Source: Maribacter litoralis (GTDB lineage: Bacteria > Bacteroidota > Bacteroidia > Flavobacteriales > Flavobacteriaceae). From it: a stretch of DNA of 64,000 nt. The translations under genes and the position numbers were made by a program. Shown here one piece after another: positions 1 to 9,489 of this stretch. The notes under the pieces are model-generated. The model was not told where the DNA came from. It saw only the letters and a list, made by a program, of their open reading frames with translations, and made no database searches. The first letter of the stretch is position 1. Each line of letters opens with the position of its first letter. The stretch is from assembly GCF_003075045.1 (NCBI RefSeq), contig NZ_QCZD01000003.1:496001-560000 (forward strand). Direction: 5' to 3'.

Positions 1-1536
1 TAGCTCTACACCCCATTGGTCATAACTAAAGATGTTCCAAATAATACCTTGCACAAAAATTTTATGTTCATACAGCGCTATCAATGAACCTAGGCTTTTC
101 GGCGTTAACTTATCAATCAATATAGTATTAGTTGGCTTATTGCCAGCAAAGACTTTAAACGGAGCAAGCTTGTCAATATCCGTTTCCGACATATCTTTTT
201 CCTTTAACTCTTTAACAACTTCTGCTTTTGTTTTACCATTCATTAAAGCCTCGGTCTGTGCAAAATAATTTGCCATCAATTTATCGTGATGATCCTTATC
301 TCCATGTAAAGAATATTTAAAACCTATGAAATCGGTCGGTATTATTTTAGTGCCTTGGTGAATTAACTGAAAAAAGGCGTGTTGAGAATTTGTACCGGGT
401 TCTCCCCAAATAATGGTACCAGTTTCATAACCAACTGTATTTCCTGCTCTATCTACACTTTTACCATTACTTTCCATGATACCTTGTTGTAAATACGCAG
501 AAAATCTACTTAAATACTGTGCATATGGTATTATAGCTTCTGTCTCAGCACCATAAAAATTATTATACCATACACTTAGTAATGCCATCACCACCGGTAC
601 ATTTTCAGAAAAATCACTTTCCCTAAAATGCTCATCGGTTTCATGAGCACCTTCTAACAGCGCATCAAAATTATCATACCCAACGGCCAATGCAATTGTT
701 AGACCAACAGCACTCCACAATGAAAACCTACCACCTACCCAGTCCCACATTGGGAATACGTTTGCAGCATCTATACCGAACTCGGCTATTTTTTCACTGT
801 TAGTAGAAACTGCCGCAAAATGTTTTGCAATATCTTCTTGTGTGCCATGCTTTAAAAACCACTTTTTAATAGTTGTAGCATTACTCAATGTTTCTTGAGT
901 CGTAAAGGTTTTAGAAACTACCACGAACAGAGTTGTCTCAGGATCTAATGTCTTTAAAACTTCATGAACATGATCACCATCTACATTACTTACAAAATGA
1001 ACGGATAAATGATTCTTATAAAACTTTAAAGCTTCGGTTACCATTGCCGGACCTAGGTCTGAACCTCCAATACCTATATTTACCACATCGGTAAATGGTT
1101 TGCCCGTGTATCCTTTTAGCTCCCCACTTATTACAGCATTGGCAAATTCTTTTATATGCTCCTTAACTTGAAATACTTCGGGCATAACATTTACACCGCC
1201 AACCAATACCTCATCATCTTTCTTTGCCCTTAAGGCTGTATGTAATACTGCCCTGCCTTCGGTCTCGTTAATTAATTCGCCATCAAAATAATCCTTAATA
1301 GCTCCTTTTAAATTAACTTCTTCTGCCAACTTCAGTAGCAACTGCATTGTTTCTTCAGAAATTCTGTTCTTTGAATAATCGAACAAAAAATCGTTCCACT
1401 GCAATGTAAATTTCTCTGCTCTATCTGCATCAGAAGAAAACATAGACCTTAAATGCGTGCCTTTGGTCTCTTCATAATGTGCGTTTAGTTTTTTCCAAAT
1501 ATCTGTTTGCTGTGGATTTATTTTATCTAGTGCCAT
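1..1536 (-). CDS. pgi: Glucose-6-phosphate isomerase, 3' end cut by the window edge
   Basis: Interconverts glucose-6-phosphate and fructose-6-phosphate in the cytoplasm (glycolysis and gluconeogenesis). The frame is open through 512 codons from the ATG at 1534-1536 and runs off the window at base 1. The last readable residues are SYDQWGVEL, the conserved C-terminal pgi motif, so about 30-40 residues are missing. The protein begins [17 protein letters not shown]. Its first 14 bases overlap the end of the upstream M23 peptidase gene, which places it last in a minus-strand run of four tightly packed genes (DUF3108, TDO, M23, pgi). The family assignment is firm; the true stop lies outside the window. 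Confidence 0.95.
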   Translation of the reverse strand, partial: MALDKINPQQTDIWKKLNAHYEETKGTHLRSMFSSDADRAEKFTLQWNDFLFDYSKNRISEETMQLLLKLAEEVNLKGAIKDYFDGELINETEGRAVLHTALRAKKDDEVLVGGVNVMPEVFQVKEHIKEFANAVISGELKGYTGKPFTDVVNIGIGGSDLGPAMVTEALKFYKNHLSVHFVSNVDGDHVHEVLKTLDPETTLFVVVSKTFTTQETLSNATTIKKWFLKHGTQEDIAKHFAAVSTNSEKIAEFGIDAANVFPMWDWVGGRFSLWSAVGLTIALAVGYDNFDALLEGAHETDEHFRESDFSENVPVVMALLSVWYNNFYGAETEAIIPYAQYLSRFSAYLQQGIMESNGKSVDRAGNTVGYETGTIIWGEPGTNSQHAFFQLIHQGTKIIPTDFIGFKYSLHGDKDHHDKLMANYFAQTEALMNGKTKAEVVKELKEKDMSETDIDKLAPFKVFAGNKPTNTILIDKLTPKSLGSLIALYEHKIFVQGIIWNIFSYDQWGVEL

Positions 1537-2818
1537 TTTCTTGATTTAGTGTTAGTAAGTCCTCTTCGTCCTCCAATAAAACTTTAGGATAAATAATACA
1601 ATCTAATTGTTCTTTATATGTTGAGATGTATGCGAAATAATCTTCTTTTAATGAATCGTGCAACGGTTCTGCTTGTGGAAGCTCTTCTTTTAACGGATCT
1701 ACTTGCCTGCCATTTTTCCAAAAACGATAACACACATGTGGCCCACCGGTATTACCCGTCATACCGATCCAACCAATTACATCTCCTTGGCGTACAAACT
1801 CCCCCTTTTTAACTTTTTGGGCTTTCATATGTAAATACTGTGTAGAATAAGTACCGTTATGCCTAATTTTTACATATTTACCATTACCGCCTCTTCTAGT
1901 AGATTCTACCACGGTACCATCTGCAGTTGCCATAATAGGGGTTCCAATTGGCGCGGCGTAATCGGTTCCTTTATGAGGGCGTATTTTGTAGCCGTAATAT
2001 TTAATTCTACGTTTAAGGTTATATCTAGAAGATAATCTACCATACTCAACGGGCATTCTTAAAAATGTTCTTCTTAAGTTGTTCGCATTTTCATCAAAAT
2101 AATCTACCAAACTTCTTAGCGAGTCATTTTCATATGCGAAAGCATAAATGGGTTTGCCGTTATGCTGAAAGTATGCAGCTTCTATGGGTTCTGCACCAGC
2201 ATATACCGTATCATTAATATATTTCTCATTATAAATGATCTTGAACTTGTCATTTTTTTGTAATCTGGAAAAATCAATTGTCCACGCATATACATTTGCC
2301 AAATTATGGGTAACATTATAATCTACACCCTGCTGTAAGATAGCTTCAGACAAACTTGATTCAATTATACCGGAAACTTCTCTTTGTACATATTTTACCT
2401 TATTCTTTTCCTTGTATACTTTAACGGTATCTCGCAAATCTACCACCGTATAATTAATAGGATCATTTTCATAAATGAATACTTGGGCCTGTGCCATGGT
2501 GTCTTTAGACTGTAAAATAACATAAGGTTTCCCTACACGAATTTTACGAACATCAAAAGTATCCCTGAAATTTTCTGAAATAGCGGCTACCTTAGGATAG
2601 TCGACTTTATGCTGCTGCATTAATTCGCCAAAACTGTCGCCATATTTAATGGTGTCTAACTTGACATGAAATTCATCTAAATTAAAACCAAACCTTTCAT
2701 TTAATACCGGCTTTTCTATTTTACCGATATCTTGTGCGATATCTTTCTTTTGTACTTCGCCTTCCTTACACGATACCATTGTGGTCAAAGCCAAAATTAC
2801 GCCCCAAAATTTCTGCAT
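1523..2818 (-). CDS. M23 family metallopeptidase, lipoprotein, likely peptidoglycan endopeptidase
   Basis: Predicted zinc endopeptidase acting on peptidoglycan cross-links in the periplasm. A lipoprotein signal is visible ([17 protein letters not shown], lipidated Cys17). Residues about 30-255 form an N-terminal region like that of flavobacterial M23 proteins, and the LytM-like domain covers about 256-376. The first zinc motif HKGTD gives His282 and Asp286, and His330 is in YLHM. The last motif reads HVC (His361, Cys363) where the family usually has HxH, so Cys replaces the usual third zinc ligand. The start codon overlaps the TDO stop by one base (TAATG), suggesting translational coupling. 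The end overlaps pgi. Family assignment is firm; substrate is inferred. Confidence 0.9.
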   Translation of the reverse strand: MQKFWGVILALTTMVSCKEGEVQKKDIAQDIGKIEKPVLNERFGFNLDEFHVKLDTIKYGDSFGELMQQHKVDYPKVAAISENFRDTFDVRKIRVGKPYVILQSKDTMAQAQVFIYENDPINYTVVDLRDTVKVYKEKNKVKYVQREVSGIIESSLSEAILQQGVDYNVTHNLANVYAWTIDFSRLQKNDKFKIIYNEKYINDTVYAGAEPIEAAYFQHNGKPIYAFAYENDSLRSLVDYFDENANNLRRTFLRMPVEYGRLSSRYNLKRRIKYYGYKIRPHKGTDYAAPIGTPIMATADGTVVESTRRGGNGKYVKIRHNGTYSTQYLHMKAQKVKKGEFVRQGDVIGWIGMTGNTGGPHVCYRFWKNGRQVDPLKEELPQAEPLHDSLKEDYFAYISTYKEQLDCIIYPKVLLEDEEDLLTLNQENGTR

Positions 2819-3789
2819 TACTCTCCTCTTGATTTATCTGGATTCAACATATGGTCTACCCATTGCTTACCCCAATTGTTTAATTCTAATTCTGTATATA
2901 ACTCTGGAAAAAAGACGATTTTCTGAAAACTTGGCGGTAAATATTCTTTCCAATTAGTACCACCGGTAGCATCTATATCTCCAGTATCTTTTCTTAAATA
3001 TCTATGAGCAGACCCCATGTGCATCAATTGCCAATTAATATTGGCGTTCATATCTAAAGTTTTCAATGCTTCAATCAATGAAGGGTCTTCTCTTTGCTCT
3101 TTGGGTAAACTTAAGTATTTATGATATATTGTTGCATTCTTCACCTGTTTTGCAATTCTGATCAGCCTTGGTGTATACCTATACTCAAATTGTTTTAAGG
3201 TTAAGGTTTTTTCTCCGGTAGAAAGATCGGTAGCCCCTTTTTTCCAATAGATATATTCGTATAATTCCTCTATCCTATTATCTGAAGTAAACTGTTCTCG
3301 TTCAGAAACATGAACCAAATTTTCTAACGGGGTTGCATACAACTCTATCATTCTAAACTGAGCCGATTGAAAACCACTCGCTGGAAGCAGAGCCATACGA
3401 TACTGTAAAAACTGTTCGCGTTCCATTCCCTTTATCATCACACTAAATGATGAAATCAATACCTTATAATAACTATTTATTCTTCTAATTTTTTCTACAA
3501 AGAAATCAAGGTTACCGCTTTTATCATCTACCAATTGTTTTTGCTCATGCAAAATCAACTTAAAATACAACTCGGTAATTTGATGATACATGATAAAAAT
3601 CTCCTCATCAGGGAAATGAGTTCTTGGCACTTGCAAACTTAACAAAGTGTCTAAATGTATATAATCCCAATACGTTAAATAACGCTGATGCAATAAGCCA
3701 TCTAAATAAGAGCTAAGATCTTGCCCTGAATCTTTATATTTTTCTTCTAGTTTAGAGATTTGGGATTTAATCTTCTCTTTATCTTTCAT
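2818..3789 (-). CDS. kynA: Tryptophan 2,3-dioxygenase (first step of the kynurenine pathway)
   Basis: Haem dioxygenase converting L-tryptophan to N-formylkynurenine in the cytoplasm. Family landmarks are clear: MYHQITELYFKLILHEQ with the distal His69, the LPASGFQSAQFR segment at 135-146 preceded by Arg131, and a C-terminal MHMGSAHR segment whose His257 fits the proximal haem ligand, followed by DATGGTNW. Length (323 residues) is a little above bacterial TDOs because of an N-terminal extension of about 30 residues rich in Lys and Glu. It sits 7 bases after the DUF3108 gene and overlaps the M23 gene by one base. Another kynurenine gene, 3-hydroxyanthranilate dioxygenase, lies at 43410-43946; kynurenine hydrolase and monooxygenase are not in the window. 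Confidence 0.9.
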   Translation of the reverse strand: MKDKEKIKSQISKLEEKYKDSGQDLSSYLDGLLHQRYLTYWDYIHLDTLLSLQVPRTHFPDEEIFIMYHQITELYFKLILHEQKQLVDDKSGNLDFFVEKIRRINSYYKVLISSFSVMIKGMEREQFLQYRMALLPASGFQSAQFRMIELYATPLENLVHVSEREQFTSDNRIEELYEYIYWKKGATDLSTGEKTLTLKQFEYRYTPRLIRIAKQVKNATIYHKYLSLPKEQREDPSLIEALKTLDMNANINWQLMHMGSAHRYLRKDTGDIDATGGTNWKEYLPPSFQKIVFFPELYTELELNNWGKQWVDHMLNPDKSRGE

Positions 3790-3796
3790 CTATGGG

Positions 3797-4576
3797 TTAA
3801 TCCATTATAATTTTAAACTGATGTTTTAGACCATTATACCCATCTAAATCTGCTTTGATAGCGCCTACTGCTAAATCTGCCTTTATTCTAATAGGTATTC
3901 TATTATCATCATTAGAAACCCATAACGACAAACTTTCCTGCTCTTTAAAAACTCGACCAGATTGAACCAGTGGTCTAAATTTTAAGCATTCTACTTTACC
4001 GTATTTAGTATTCAACACTTCTTTACCTAAATATTTAAGCTTAAAGTTAAAAATACCATCATCATCATAAAGCATTTTAAGAGTAATAGCTTTTCCTATT
4101 TCAAGGTCTTCCGTTTTATAGTTGTTCCTTAAAAAATAAAAAGCGGATATTAAATCCTGTATATTGTCCTCTAGTGTAAAATTAAGCTTTTTCTGGTTTT
4201 TCTTATCATTAAGTTCTGCTTTAGACGCATTATGATCAAAGTTTATTTCTACATCTTTGGTATAACCGCCTTCATCAATTTTACGAATAAATCTATATGG
4301 TTTACCATCTTCCTTATCAAAATAGCTTTCATACGTGTCATCTACTTTAAAAAACCAACTGGCGACACCTGTTGTTTCTCCATGACCAACCACATGGTAA
4401 ACTGGCTTGTCGTCTATAGTTGCAGAATTTACTTGCAATGTTGCAAAGCTGGCATTTAAAAACCCATAGTGCATTCTAAACTTTAACCATTCTCCAGTTT
4501 TAAAGGCTGATTGAGAACTTTGAGCTTGCACGCCAAAACAGGTTCCTATAAGAGCAAGTAAAATCAATTTTTTCAT
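3797..4576 (-). CDS. DUF3108 domain protein, secreted
   Basis: Conserved Bacteroidota protein of unknown function. The N-terminus is a classical signal peptide (MKKLILLALIGTCFGVQAQ, cleavage near residue 19). The mature part shows the DUF3108 pattern: a GEWLKFRMHYGFLNAS opening, a YHVVGHGETTG strand, VDDTYESYFD, a RKIDEGGY turn, and a late VECLKFRPLVQSGRVF segment before the WVSNDDNRIPIRI motif. This suggests an all-beta periplasmic or outer-membrane-associated protein. It is the first gene of the run leading to TDO, M23 and pgi, with a 7-base gap to TDO. A 360-base gap with a terminator lies upstream. Function is not known, and I propose none. Confidence 0.8.
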   Translation of the reverse strand: MKKLILLALIGTCFGVQAQSSQSAFKTGEWLKFRMHYGFLNASFATLQVNSATIDDKPVYHVVGHGETTGVASWFFKVDDTYESYFDKEDGKPYRFIRKIDEGGYTKDVEINFDHNASKAELNDKKNQKKLNFTLEDNIQDLISAFYFLRNNYKTEDLEIGKAITLKMLYDDDGIFNFKLKYLGKEVLNTKYGKVECLKFRPLVQSGRVFKEQESLSLWVSNDDNRIPIRIKADLAVGAIKADLDGYNGLKHQFKIIMD

Positions 4577-4671
4577 AGTTCGCAGTTTATTGTAAAAATA
4601 GCAATAGATAATTTTCTATATCTATAGTTACAATATCTTAAACAAAATTTATTCCAAAGTATTGTTGTATA

Positions 4672-4700
4672 AAAAAAGCCCAGTTTTAAAACTGGGCTTT
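4672..4700 (-). terminator. Rho-independent terminator after the patatin gene
   Basis: Perfect hairpin: AAAGCCCAGTTTT pairs with AAAACTGGGCTTT at 4675-4700. Read on the minus strand it is followed by a run of seven T, the usual intrinsic-terminator form. It would end the uvrC-patatin transcript about 240 bases after the patatin stop and insulate the DUF3108-TDO-M23-pgi run. On the plus strand only a short T tract follows. The rest of this 360-base gap (4577-4936) holds the element at 4709-4732 and no convincing ORF. Confidence 0.8.
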
Positions 4701-4708
4701 TCCTAAAT

Positions 4709-4732
4709 AACCAACCAAACTTTAAATTATGA
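4709..4732. repeat. Conserved tail next to a hairpin, copy 1
   Basis: Beside the terminator hairpin the plus strand reads AACCAACC then AAACTTTAAATT then ATGA. Nearly the same string follows another hairpin at 46260-46291, with an 8-base difference in the middle. In this copy an eight-codon ORF (MKNHYLKL, stop) begins at the ATG at 4729, and a short AAGGG/CCCTT stem follows at about 4753-4770. It may be a leader fragment, a small RNA 3' end on the minus strand, or a decayed gene start. The match is directly visible; the role is not known. Confidence 0.4.
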
Positions 4733-4936
4733 AAAACCACTACTTAAAGTTGTAAGGGAACCACCCCTTAGCTGGTGTAAATTTAAGGCACTTTACGCTA
4801 CCCAAAGTACGGTTTAACTTACTTTAACGATAAACTTAACAGTTATTCACACTTCTAATAAATAATTGGGAATCTCTTAAGAATTTAAGGTCGAATTAAT
4901 CGATCTTCGCTCGGCATTAACAGCAACAATCTTAAC

Positions 4937-7228
4937 TTAAAACCAATAACCGATACTCACAAAAAATTGAGAACGACCTTCTTCTGGGGTCCAAGAATAC
5001 ATGAGGTTTACAGGACCTAAAAAAGACTCCCAGCCATACCCTACACCATAGCCAGAATAGGCTGGCGCATCAAACCATTCTCCCGTTCTAAAGAGGTCAT
5101 CATCTACATTTGCAAAATTGGCAGTAAACAAAGCATGATTTTTTTTTGCAAATTCGTAATCGAGCCTAGCATAGGCTTTTACAAAACTATTACCTACCAA
5201 ACTTATAAAATCATAACCTACAAACGGCACCAAACTATTTATGAGGTCAGTACCATAGCCACCTAAAATAAAATCAAAAGAGGTAACATTAGAAGTACCT
5301 AATTTAAAACCTCCTTCTGCCTCTATATTCAAGGAAAGATTCTTCACCAATGGCAACGCCATTCCCATTCTAGCTTTGGATATGGAGAAATCCTTAAAAT
5401 TGTTGTTATAATCAGAAGACAATATATAATAATGCATATCCCCATTAAAATAAAGTCCTCTTGATGGAAAATATTTATCATCATAAGTATCTAATTTAAG
5501 CGCCCCAAAAGCACTGATGTAGTTACTTCTTTCAAAATAGGTTCGTCCGTTACTATCTGTATTACCGGGCAGACTATCATCATCAATATCACCAAAGGTT
5601 CTAGTACTAAACTGTAAATGCTTAAACTCCCCGCCAAGTGTAAAGGAAAACTCTTCTTTAACTACGGTTTGAACATATAGTTGATTGGTAAAGTCTGATA
5701 CGTTCAAGTTTATAGAATTTAATTGGGTACCATTACCGACATCAAAATTACCCTGTATTAAATCAAAATCGATTTCTTGTTCGAAATCATTGAATCTAGA
5801 ATTTATTCCAAAGCTCCAGTAACTACCTTTATCTACGTAATATTCGAAATTATACCTAATATTATCGCCCAGGATAAAATCAAAAGATGCTACATCATCT
5901 TTTGAAAGTATTCTTTTTTTGGTAAGATTTATAATTGCCCCGCTCTTATATAGATCATCATAATGAGCACCCAGTCTTAAAAAGGAAGTGTTTCTGGTTT
6001 CATCTAAAGGCAAAATTAGATCTTCGCCTCCATTTAAATTATTTAATAATTTATACTTTATAGTTCTAAAATTTCCCGTTGCCGATAGATTACTGATGCC
6101 TTGCTGTAGTTTTTTAAAATCTATAGGCTCATCTAGGCTAAACCTTAATTTTCCTTTTACATACCCTCTTGTATGATCTGTATTTCCCTCAATAAGCAAC
6201 CTATTGACCGTTAGCTCTTCTTTTGCACCTACCACGGGAATAGCTCTATTTTCAGGAACGTCTTTAGAGCCGATTTTTTTCAACTCCTCTAACTTTAAAT
6301 TAGCCGCATCTTCCCCTTTTTTAACAATTTCAGCCAATCTATTAAAGTCGATTACCGAGAATTCCTCTATTTGTGGCTTAATGTAAATATCGGTTTTAGC
6401 TGATTTAATTTGCATATCGGCAACTGTTCTATAGTTGTTGATTTGAAGTAAAATTTCTGTAGCGGACAATAGCGCATCCCGATCAGATAACCCATGTTGT
6501 ACATCAACCCCTATAATCAAATCAGCCCCCATAGCCCTAACTTCGTCTATTGGATAATTATTTACCACGCCACCATCGATCAACACCTTATCATTAATAG
6601 TCGTAGGTTCAAAAAGCGAAGGCAGAGTACCACTTGCCAATATTGCCTCTGGTAAGTAACCCGAATCTAAAACCACTTGTTTACCAGTTTCTATATCGGT
6701 TGCAATACACACAAACGGAATAGGCAGTTTATTAAAATCATCTACATCCTTAACGTGATATAAAAGCCGAACAAATTCATTATAAATATTCTGCCCACCA
6801 GAAAAAGCAGGGGGCACTGTAACCTTAAAATTTTTAAAGGGCAATGTTAAAGCATACCTTTCCGAGTCTTCTTTTTCATAAAAGGTCTTTGCGCTTCTAG
6901 GCAGATTATCTTGTATTAATGCCCCAACATTGGTAACCGTAAAAAGGGAATCAAGCTCATTAGCCGTATACCCCGAAGCGTATAAGGCACCAACAATGGC
7001 ACCCATACTAGATCCGCCAATATAATCTATTTCTATACCTGCTTCTTCAATGACCTTTAACGCACCAATATGCGCCATACCTTTTGCACCACCGCCACTT
7101 AACACCAAACCAATTTTTGGAGCTTTCTTTACATCTGTACTTTGTGCAAATAGTGTTGTAGCAATCATTAATGAGGCTACAACCAAGACATATCTTGAAA
7201 ACAATTTATTTTTGACGGAAAGACTCAT
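4937..7228 (-). CDS. Patatin-like phospholipase fused to a BamA-type outer-membrane barrel
   Basis: Predicted lipid acyl hydrolase carried by an outer-membrane barrel. I chose the ATG at 7226-7228 over an in-frame TTG nine codons upstream because it starts a clean signal peptide (MSLSVKNKLFSRYVLVVASL, ending LFAQ). With this start the oxyanion glycines GGGAKG are at 45-50, the nucleophile Ser74 is in GSSMG, and the catalytic Asp218 is in LIDGGVVNNYP. A POTRA-like stretch (about 330-400) leads to a beta-rich C-terminal half ending in FFVSIGYWF, a typical barrel terminus. The architecture matches PlpD-like type Vd secretion proteins. The gene overlaps the end of uvrC by 23 bases and is probably co-transcribed with it. 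Confidence 0.88.
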   Translation of the reverse strand: MSLSVKNKLFSRYVLVVASLMIATTLFAQSTDVKKAPKIGLVLSGGGAKGMAHIGALKVIEEAGIEIDYIGGSSMGAIVGALYASGYTANELDSLFTVTNVGALIQDNLPRSAKTFYEKEDSERYALTLPFKNFKVTVPPAFSGGQNIYNEFVRLLYHVKDVDDFNKLPIPFVCIATDIETGKQVVLDSGYLPEAILASGTLPSLFEPTTINDKVLIDGGVVNNYPIDEVRAMGADLIIGVDVQHGLSDRDALLSATEILLQINNYRTVADMQIKSAKTDIYIKPQIEEFSVIDFNRLAEIVKKGEDAANLKLEELKKIGSKDVPENRAIPVVGAKEELTVNRLLIEGNTDHTRGYVKGKLRFSLDEPIDFKKLQQGISNLSATGNFRTIKYKLLNNLNGGEDLILPLDETRNTSFLRLGAHYDDLYKSGAIINLTKKRILSKDDVASFDFILGDNIRYNFEYYVDKGSYWSFGINSRFNDFEQEIDFDLIQGNFDVGNGTQLNSINLNVSDFTNQLYVQTVVKEEFSFTLGGEFKHLQFSTRTFGDIDDDSLPGNTDSNGRTYFERSNYISAFGALKLDTYDDKYFPSRGLYFNGDMHYYILSSDYNNNFKDFSISKARMGMALPLVKNLSLNIEAEGGFKLGTSNVTSFDFILGGYGTDLINSLVPFVGYDFISLVGNSFVKAYARLDYEFAKKNHALFTANFANVDDDLFRTGEWFDAPAYSGYGVGYGWESFLGPVNLMYSWTPEEGRSQFFVSIGYWF

Positions 7229-8999
7229 ATATTTTCTTTGCTTTTGATGCACCAACTTCTTGACTTAAACTTTCTACCGATGCTTCTTTTATTCGCTTCA
7301 CCGATTTAAATTTTTTCAATAATTGTTGAGCAGTTTTTTCTCCTACACCATTTATACCTTCAAGCTCAGAATTGATCGCCCCCTTACTTCTTTTATTTCT
7401 GTGAAAAGTGATACCAAACCTGTGCGCTTCATTCCTTAAATACTGAATAATTTTTAAACTCTCAGACTTCTTGTCCAAGTATAAAGGTATAGGGTCTTCT
7501 GGAAAATAAATTTCCTCTAGTCTTTTTGCAATACCTACAATGGCGATCTTACCCCTTAAACCTAAAAGGTCAAGACTTTTTAGCGCTGAAGACAACTGAC
7601 CTTTACCACCATCAATGACAATTAATTGCGGCAAAGGTTGCATCTCTTCTTGAAGTCTTTTATATCTACGAAAAACCACCTCTTCCATTGACGCAAAATC
7701 ATCAGGCCCGGTTACTGTCTTTATATTGTAATGTCTATATTCTTTTTTAGAAGGCTTACCATCTTTAAAAACAACACATGCAGCTACAGGATTGCTACCT
7801 TGTATATTACTATTGTCAAAACATTCTATATGCCTTGGCTCGGCAGATAACCTTAAATCTTTCTTCATTTGCGCCATAATTCTATTCGTATGGCGATCTG
7901 GATCAATAATCTTAATCTGATTGAATTTTTCTTGTCTAAAGAACTTGGCATTTCGTTCAGAAAGATCAAGAATACGCTTTTTATCCCCTAACTTAGGCAC
8001 GGTAACTTTAAGTCCTGGCGAAACTGCAATCTTAAATGGCACATAAAGCTCTTTAGATTCTGATTTGAATCGATCTCTTATTTCAACAATTGCCAATTCT
8101 AACAAATCTTCATCTTGCTCCTCTAATTTTTTCTTAATCTCCATTGTATGAGATCGTATTATTGAACCATGTGACAATTGTAGAAAATTAACATAGGCAT
8201 ATGCATTATCAGATACTATACTAAAAACATCAACATTGCTGATCTTAGGATTTACTATTGTTGATTTGGATTGGTAATTTTCTAAAACATCAATTTTGTC
8301 CTTGATCTTTTGAGCCTCCTCAAACTTCATTTCTTCTGCCAAAGCTTTCATTTGACCTTTGAAATAAGCTAATGAAGATTTAAAATTTCCTTTTACTATT
8401 TCTCGTATATCTTCTATTTGCCTGTCATATTCAGAAATTGATTGATACCCTTCGCAAGGACCCTTACAATTTCCCAAATGATATTCTAAACAAACCTTAT
8501 ACTTACCAGCATTAATTTTTTCTGCCGATAAATCATAATTACATGTTCTTAAAGGGTAAACACTTTTAATTAAATCTAAAAGCACCCTTACTGTCTTCAT
8601 GCTCGTATACGGACCAAAATATTCAGAACCATCCTTAATAACCCTTCTAGTAGGAAAAAACCTCGGAAATCGTTCATTTTTTAGACATAACCACGGATAC
8701 GACTTATCATCTTTCAACAATACATTATACCTTGGCCTTAGCTCTTTAATTAAGTTATTCTCCAACAAAAGGGCATCTGATTCTGTGGGCACTACAATAT
8801 GCTTTATAGCCCTGATCTTTTTAACTAAAACCCGTGTTTTACCGTATTCATGATTCTTATTAAAGTAGGAAGAAACACGTTTTTTCAAATTCTTTGCTTT
8901 GCCTACATATAATATACTGTCATTACTATCATAAAATTGATATACTCCCGGTCCGGTAGGTAATGCACTTAACTGTATGTTTAAAGGAATTTCCGTCAT
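7206..8999 (-). CDS. uvrC: UvrABC excinuclease subunit C
   Basis: Nuclease subunit of nucleotide excision repair that makes both incisions around a lesion. All domains are in order: N-terminal GIY-YIG nuclease (GPGVYQFYDSNDSILYVGKA, about 17-36), a four-Cys cluster (about 153-182, ending CKGPC), the UVR helical hairpin (MKFEEAQKIKDKI), the RNase H-like C-terminal nuclease (CFDNSNIQGSNPVAACVVF and LIVIDGGKGQL), and a terminal helix-hairpin-helix (GINGVGEKTAQQLL). Length, 597 residues, is normal. It is the first gene of a two-gene unit with the patatin protein, whose start lies inside it. The assignment is secure. Confidence 0.97.
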   Translation of the reverse strand: MTEIPLNIQLSALPTGPGVYQFYDSNDSILYVGKAKNLKKRVSSYFNKNHEYGKTRVLVKKIRAIKHIVVPTESDALLLENNLIKELRPRYNVLLKDDKSYPWLCLKNERFPRFFPTRRVIKDGSEYFGPYTSMKTVRVLLDLIKSVYPLRTCNYDLSAEKINAGKYKVCLEYHLGNCKGPCEGYQSISEYDRQIEDIREIVKGNFKSSLAYFKGQMKALAEEMKFEEAQKIKDKIDVLENYQSKSTIVNPKISNVDVFSIVSDNAYAYVNFLQLSHGSIIRSHTMEIKKKLEEQDEDLLELAIVEIRDRFKSESKELYVPFKIAVSPGLKVTVPKLGDKKRILDLSERNAKFFRQEKFNQIKIIDPDRHTNRIMAQMKKDLRLSAEPRHIECFDNSNIQGSNPVAACVVFKDGKPSKKEYRHYNIKTVTGPDDFASMEEVVFRRYKRLQEEMQPLPQLIVIDGGKGQLSSALKSLDLLGLRGKIAIVGIAKRLEEIYFPEDPIPLYLDKKSESLKIIQYLRNEAHRFGITFHRNKRSKGAINSELEGINGVGEKTAQQLLKKFKSVKRIKEASVESLSQEVGASKAKKIYESFRQK

Positions 9000-9257
9000 A
9001 ATTCAACACCACTAAATTAATCTTTAATACGCACTTTATAATATACAATTAGGCAATAATCCAGATTATACAATTGAAAATACCTATTGCGACTTTAATA
9101 AAATTCATACATTATAATTGCGAATACACTATTTTTTAAATCTTTAATTAAATAAAACAACAACACAAAAAAATTATCAAAAAGTCAAATATTTGATTTT
9201 CAGTTAATTATATATTAAAATGTTTAGAAATATGCGCCAGAATGTTAATTTTAATAT

Positions 9258-9293
9258 AAAAATGTGCATTTCAACGATAAAAATGTGCACTTC
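9258..9293. promoter_or_regulatory. Tandem 15-base repeat with 21-base spacing, possible operator
   Basis: AAAAATGTGCATTTC at 9258-9272 and AAAAATGTGCACTTC at 9279-9293 differ at one base and start 21 bases apart, i.e. two helical turns on one face of the DNA. They lie in the 490-base gap between uvrC and the folate gene, 78 bases before a small ORF. The spacing suggests tandem protein binding sites. A weak promoter-like TATTTTTA follows at 9320-9327. Apart from the small ORF at 9371, the rest of the gap is AT-rich with nothing else recognisable. Confidence 0.4.
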
Positions 9294-9370
9294 ACAGAGA
9301 TCATATAAATTATTTTACCTATTTTTAACTCAACAACAACAATTATTAGCTCATTTACAAATCTAGGATT

Positions 9371-9457
9371 ATGGATAGTTATATCATCACATTAGGAACA
9401 TACCTTATTTTAATGTTATTTTTTAAGGTATTTTTTGCGGTTGCAGGAAAGGAATAA
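9371..9457 (+). CDS. Putative 28-residue single-pass membrane peptide
   Basis: An ATG at 9371 opens 28 codons and ends at TAA 9455-9457. The peptide begins MDSYIITLGTYLILMLFF and ends VFFAVAGKE. It is almost entirely hydrophobic with one central Lys and a charged C-terminus, a plausible single membrane helix. It stops 32 bases before the 5-formyl-THF cyclo-ligase start and lies on the same strand, and an A/C-rich stretch typical of flavobacterial leaders precedes it. I do not recognise a family. It could be chance, but the composition and position argue for a real small gene. Conservation in relatives would decide. Confidence 0.4.
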   Translation: MDSYIITLGTYLILMLFFKVFFAVAGKE

Positions 9458-9489
9458 ATTGAACTTAACAAGGTTACAATCACTTCACT

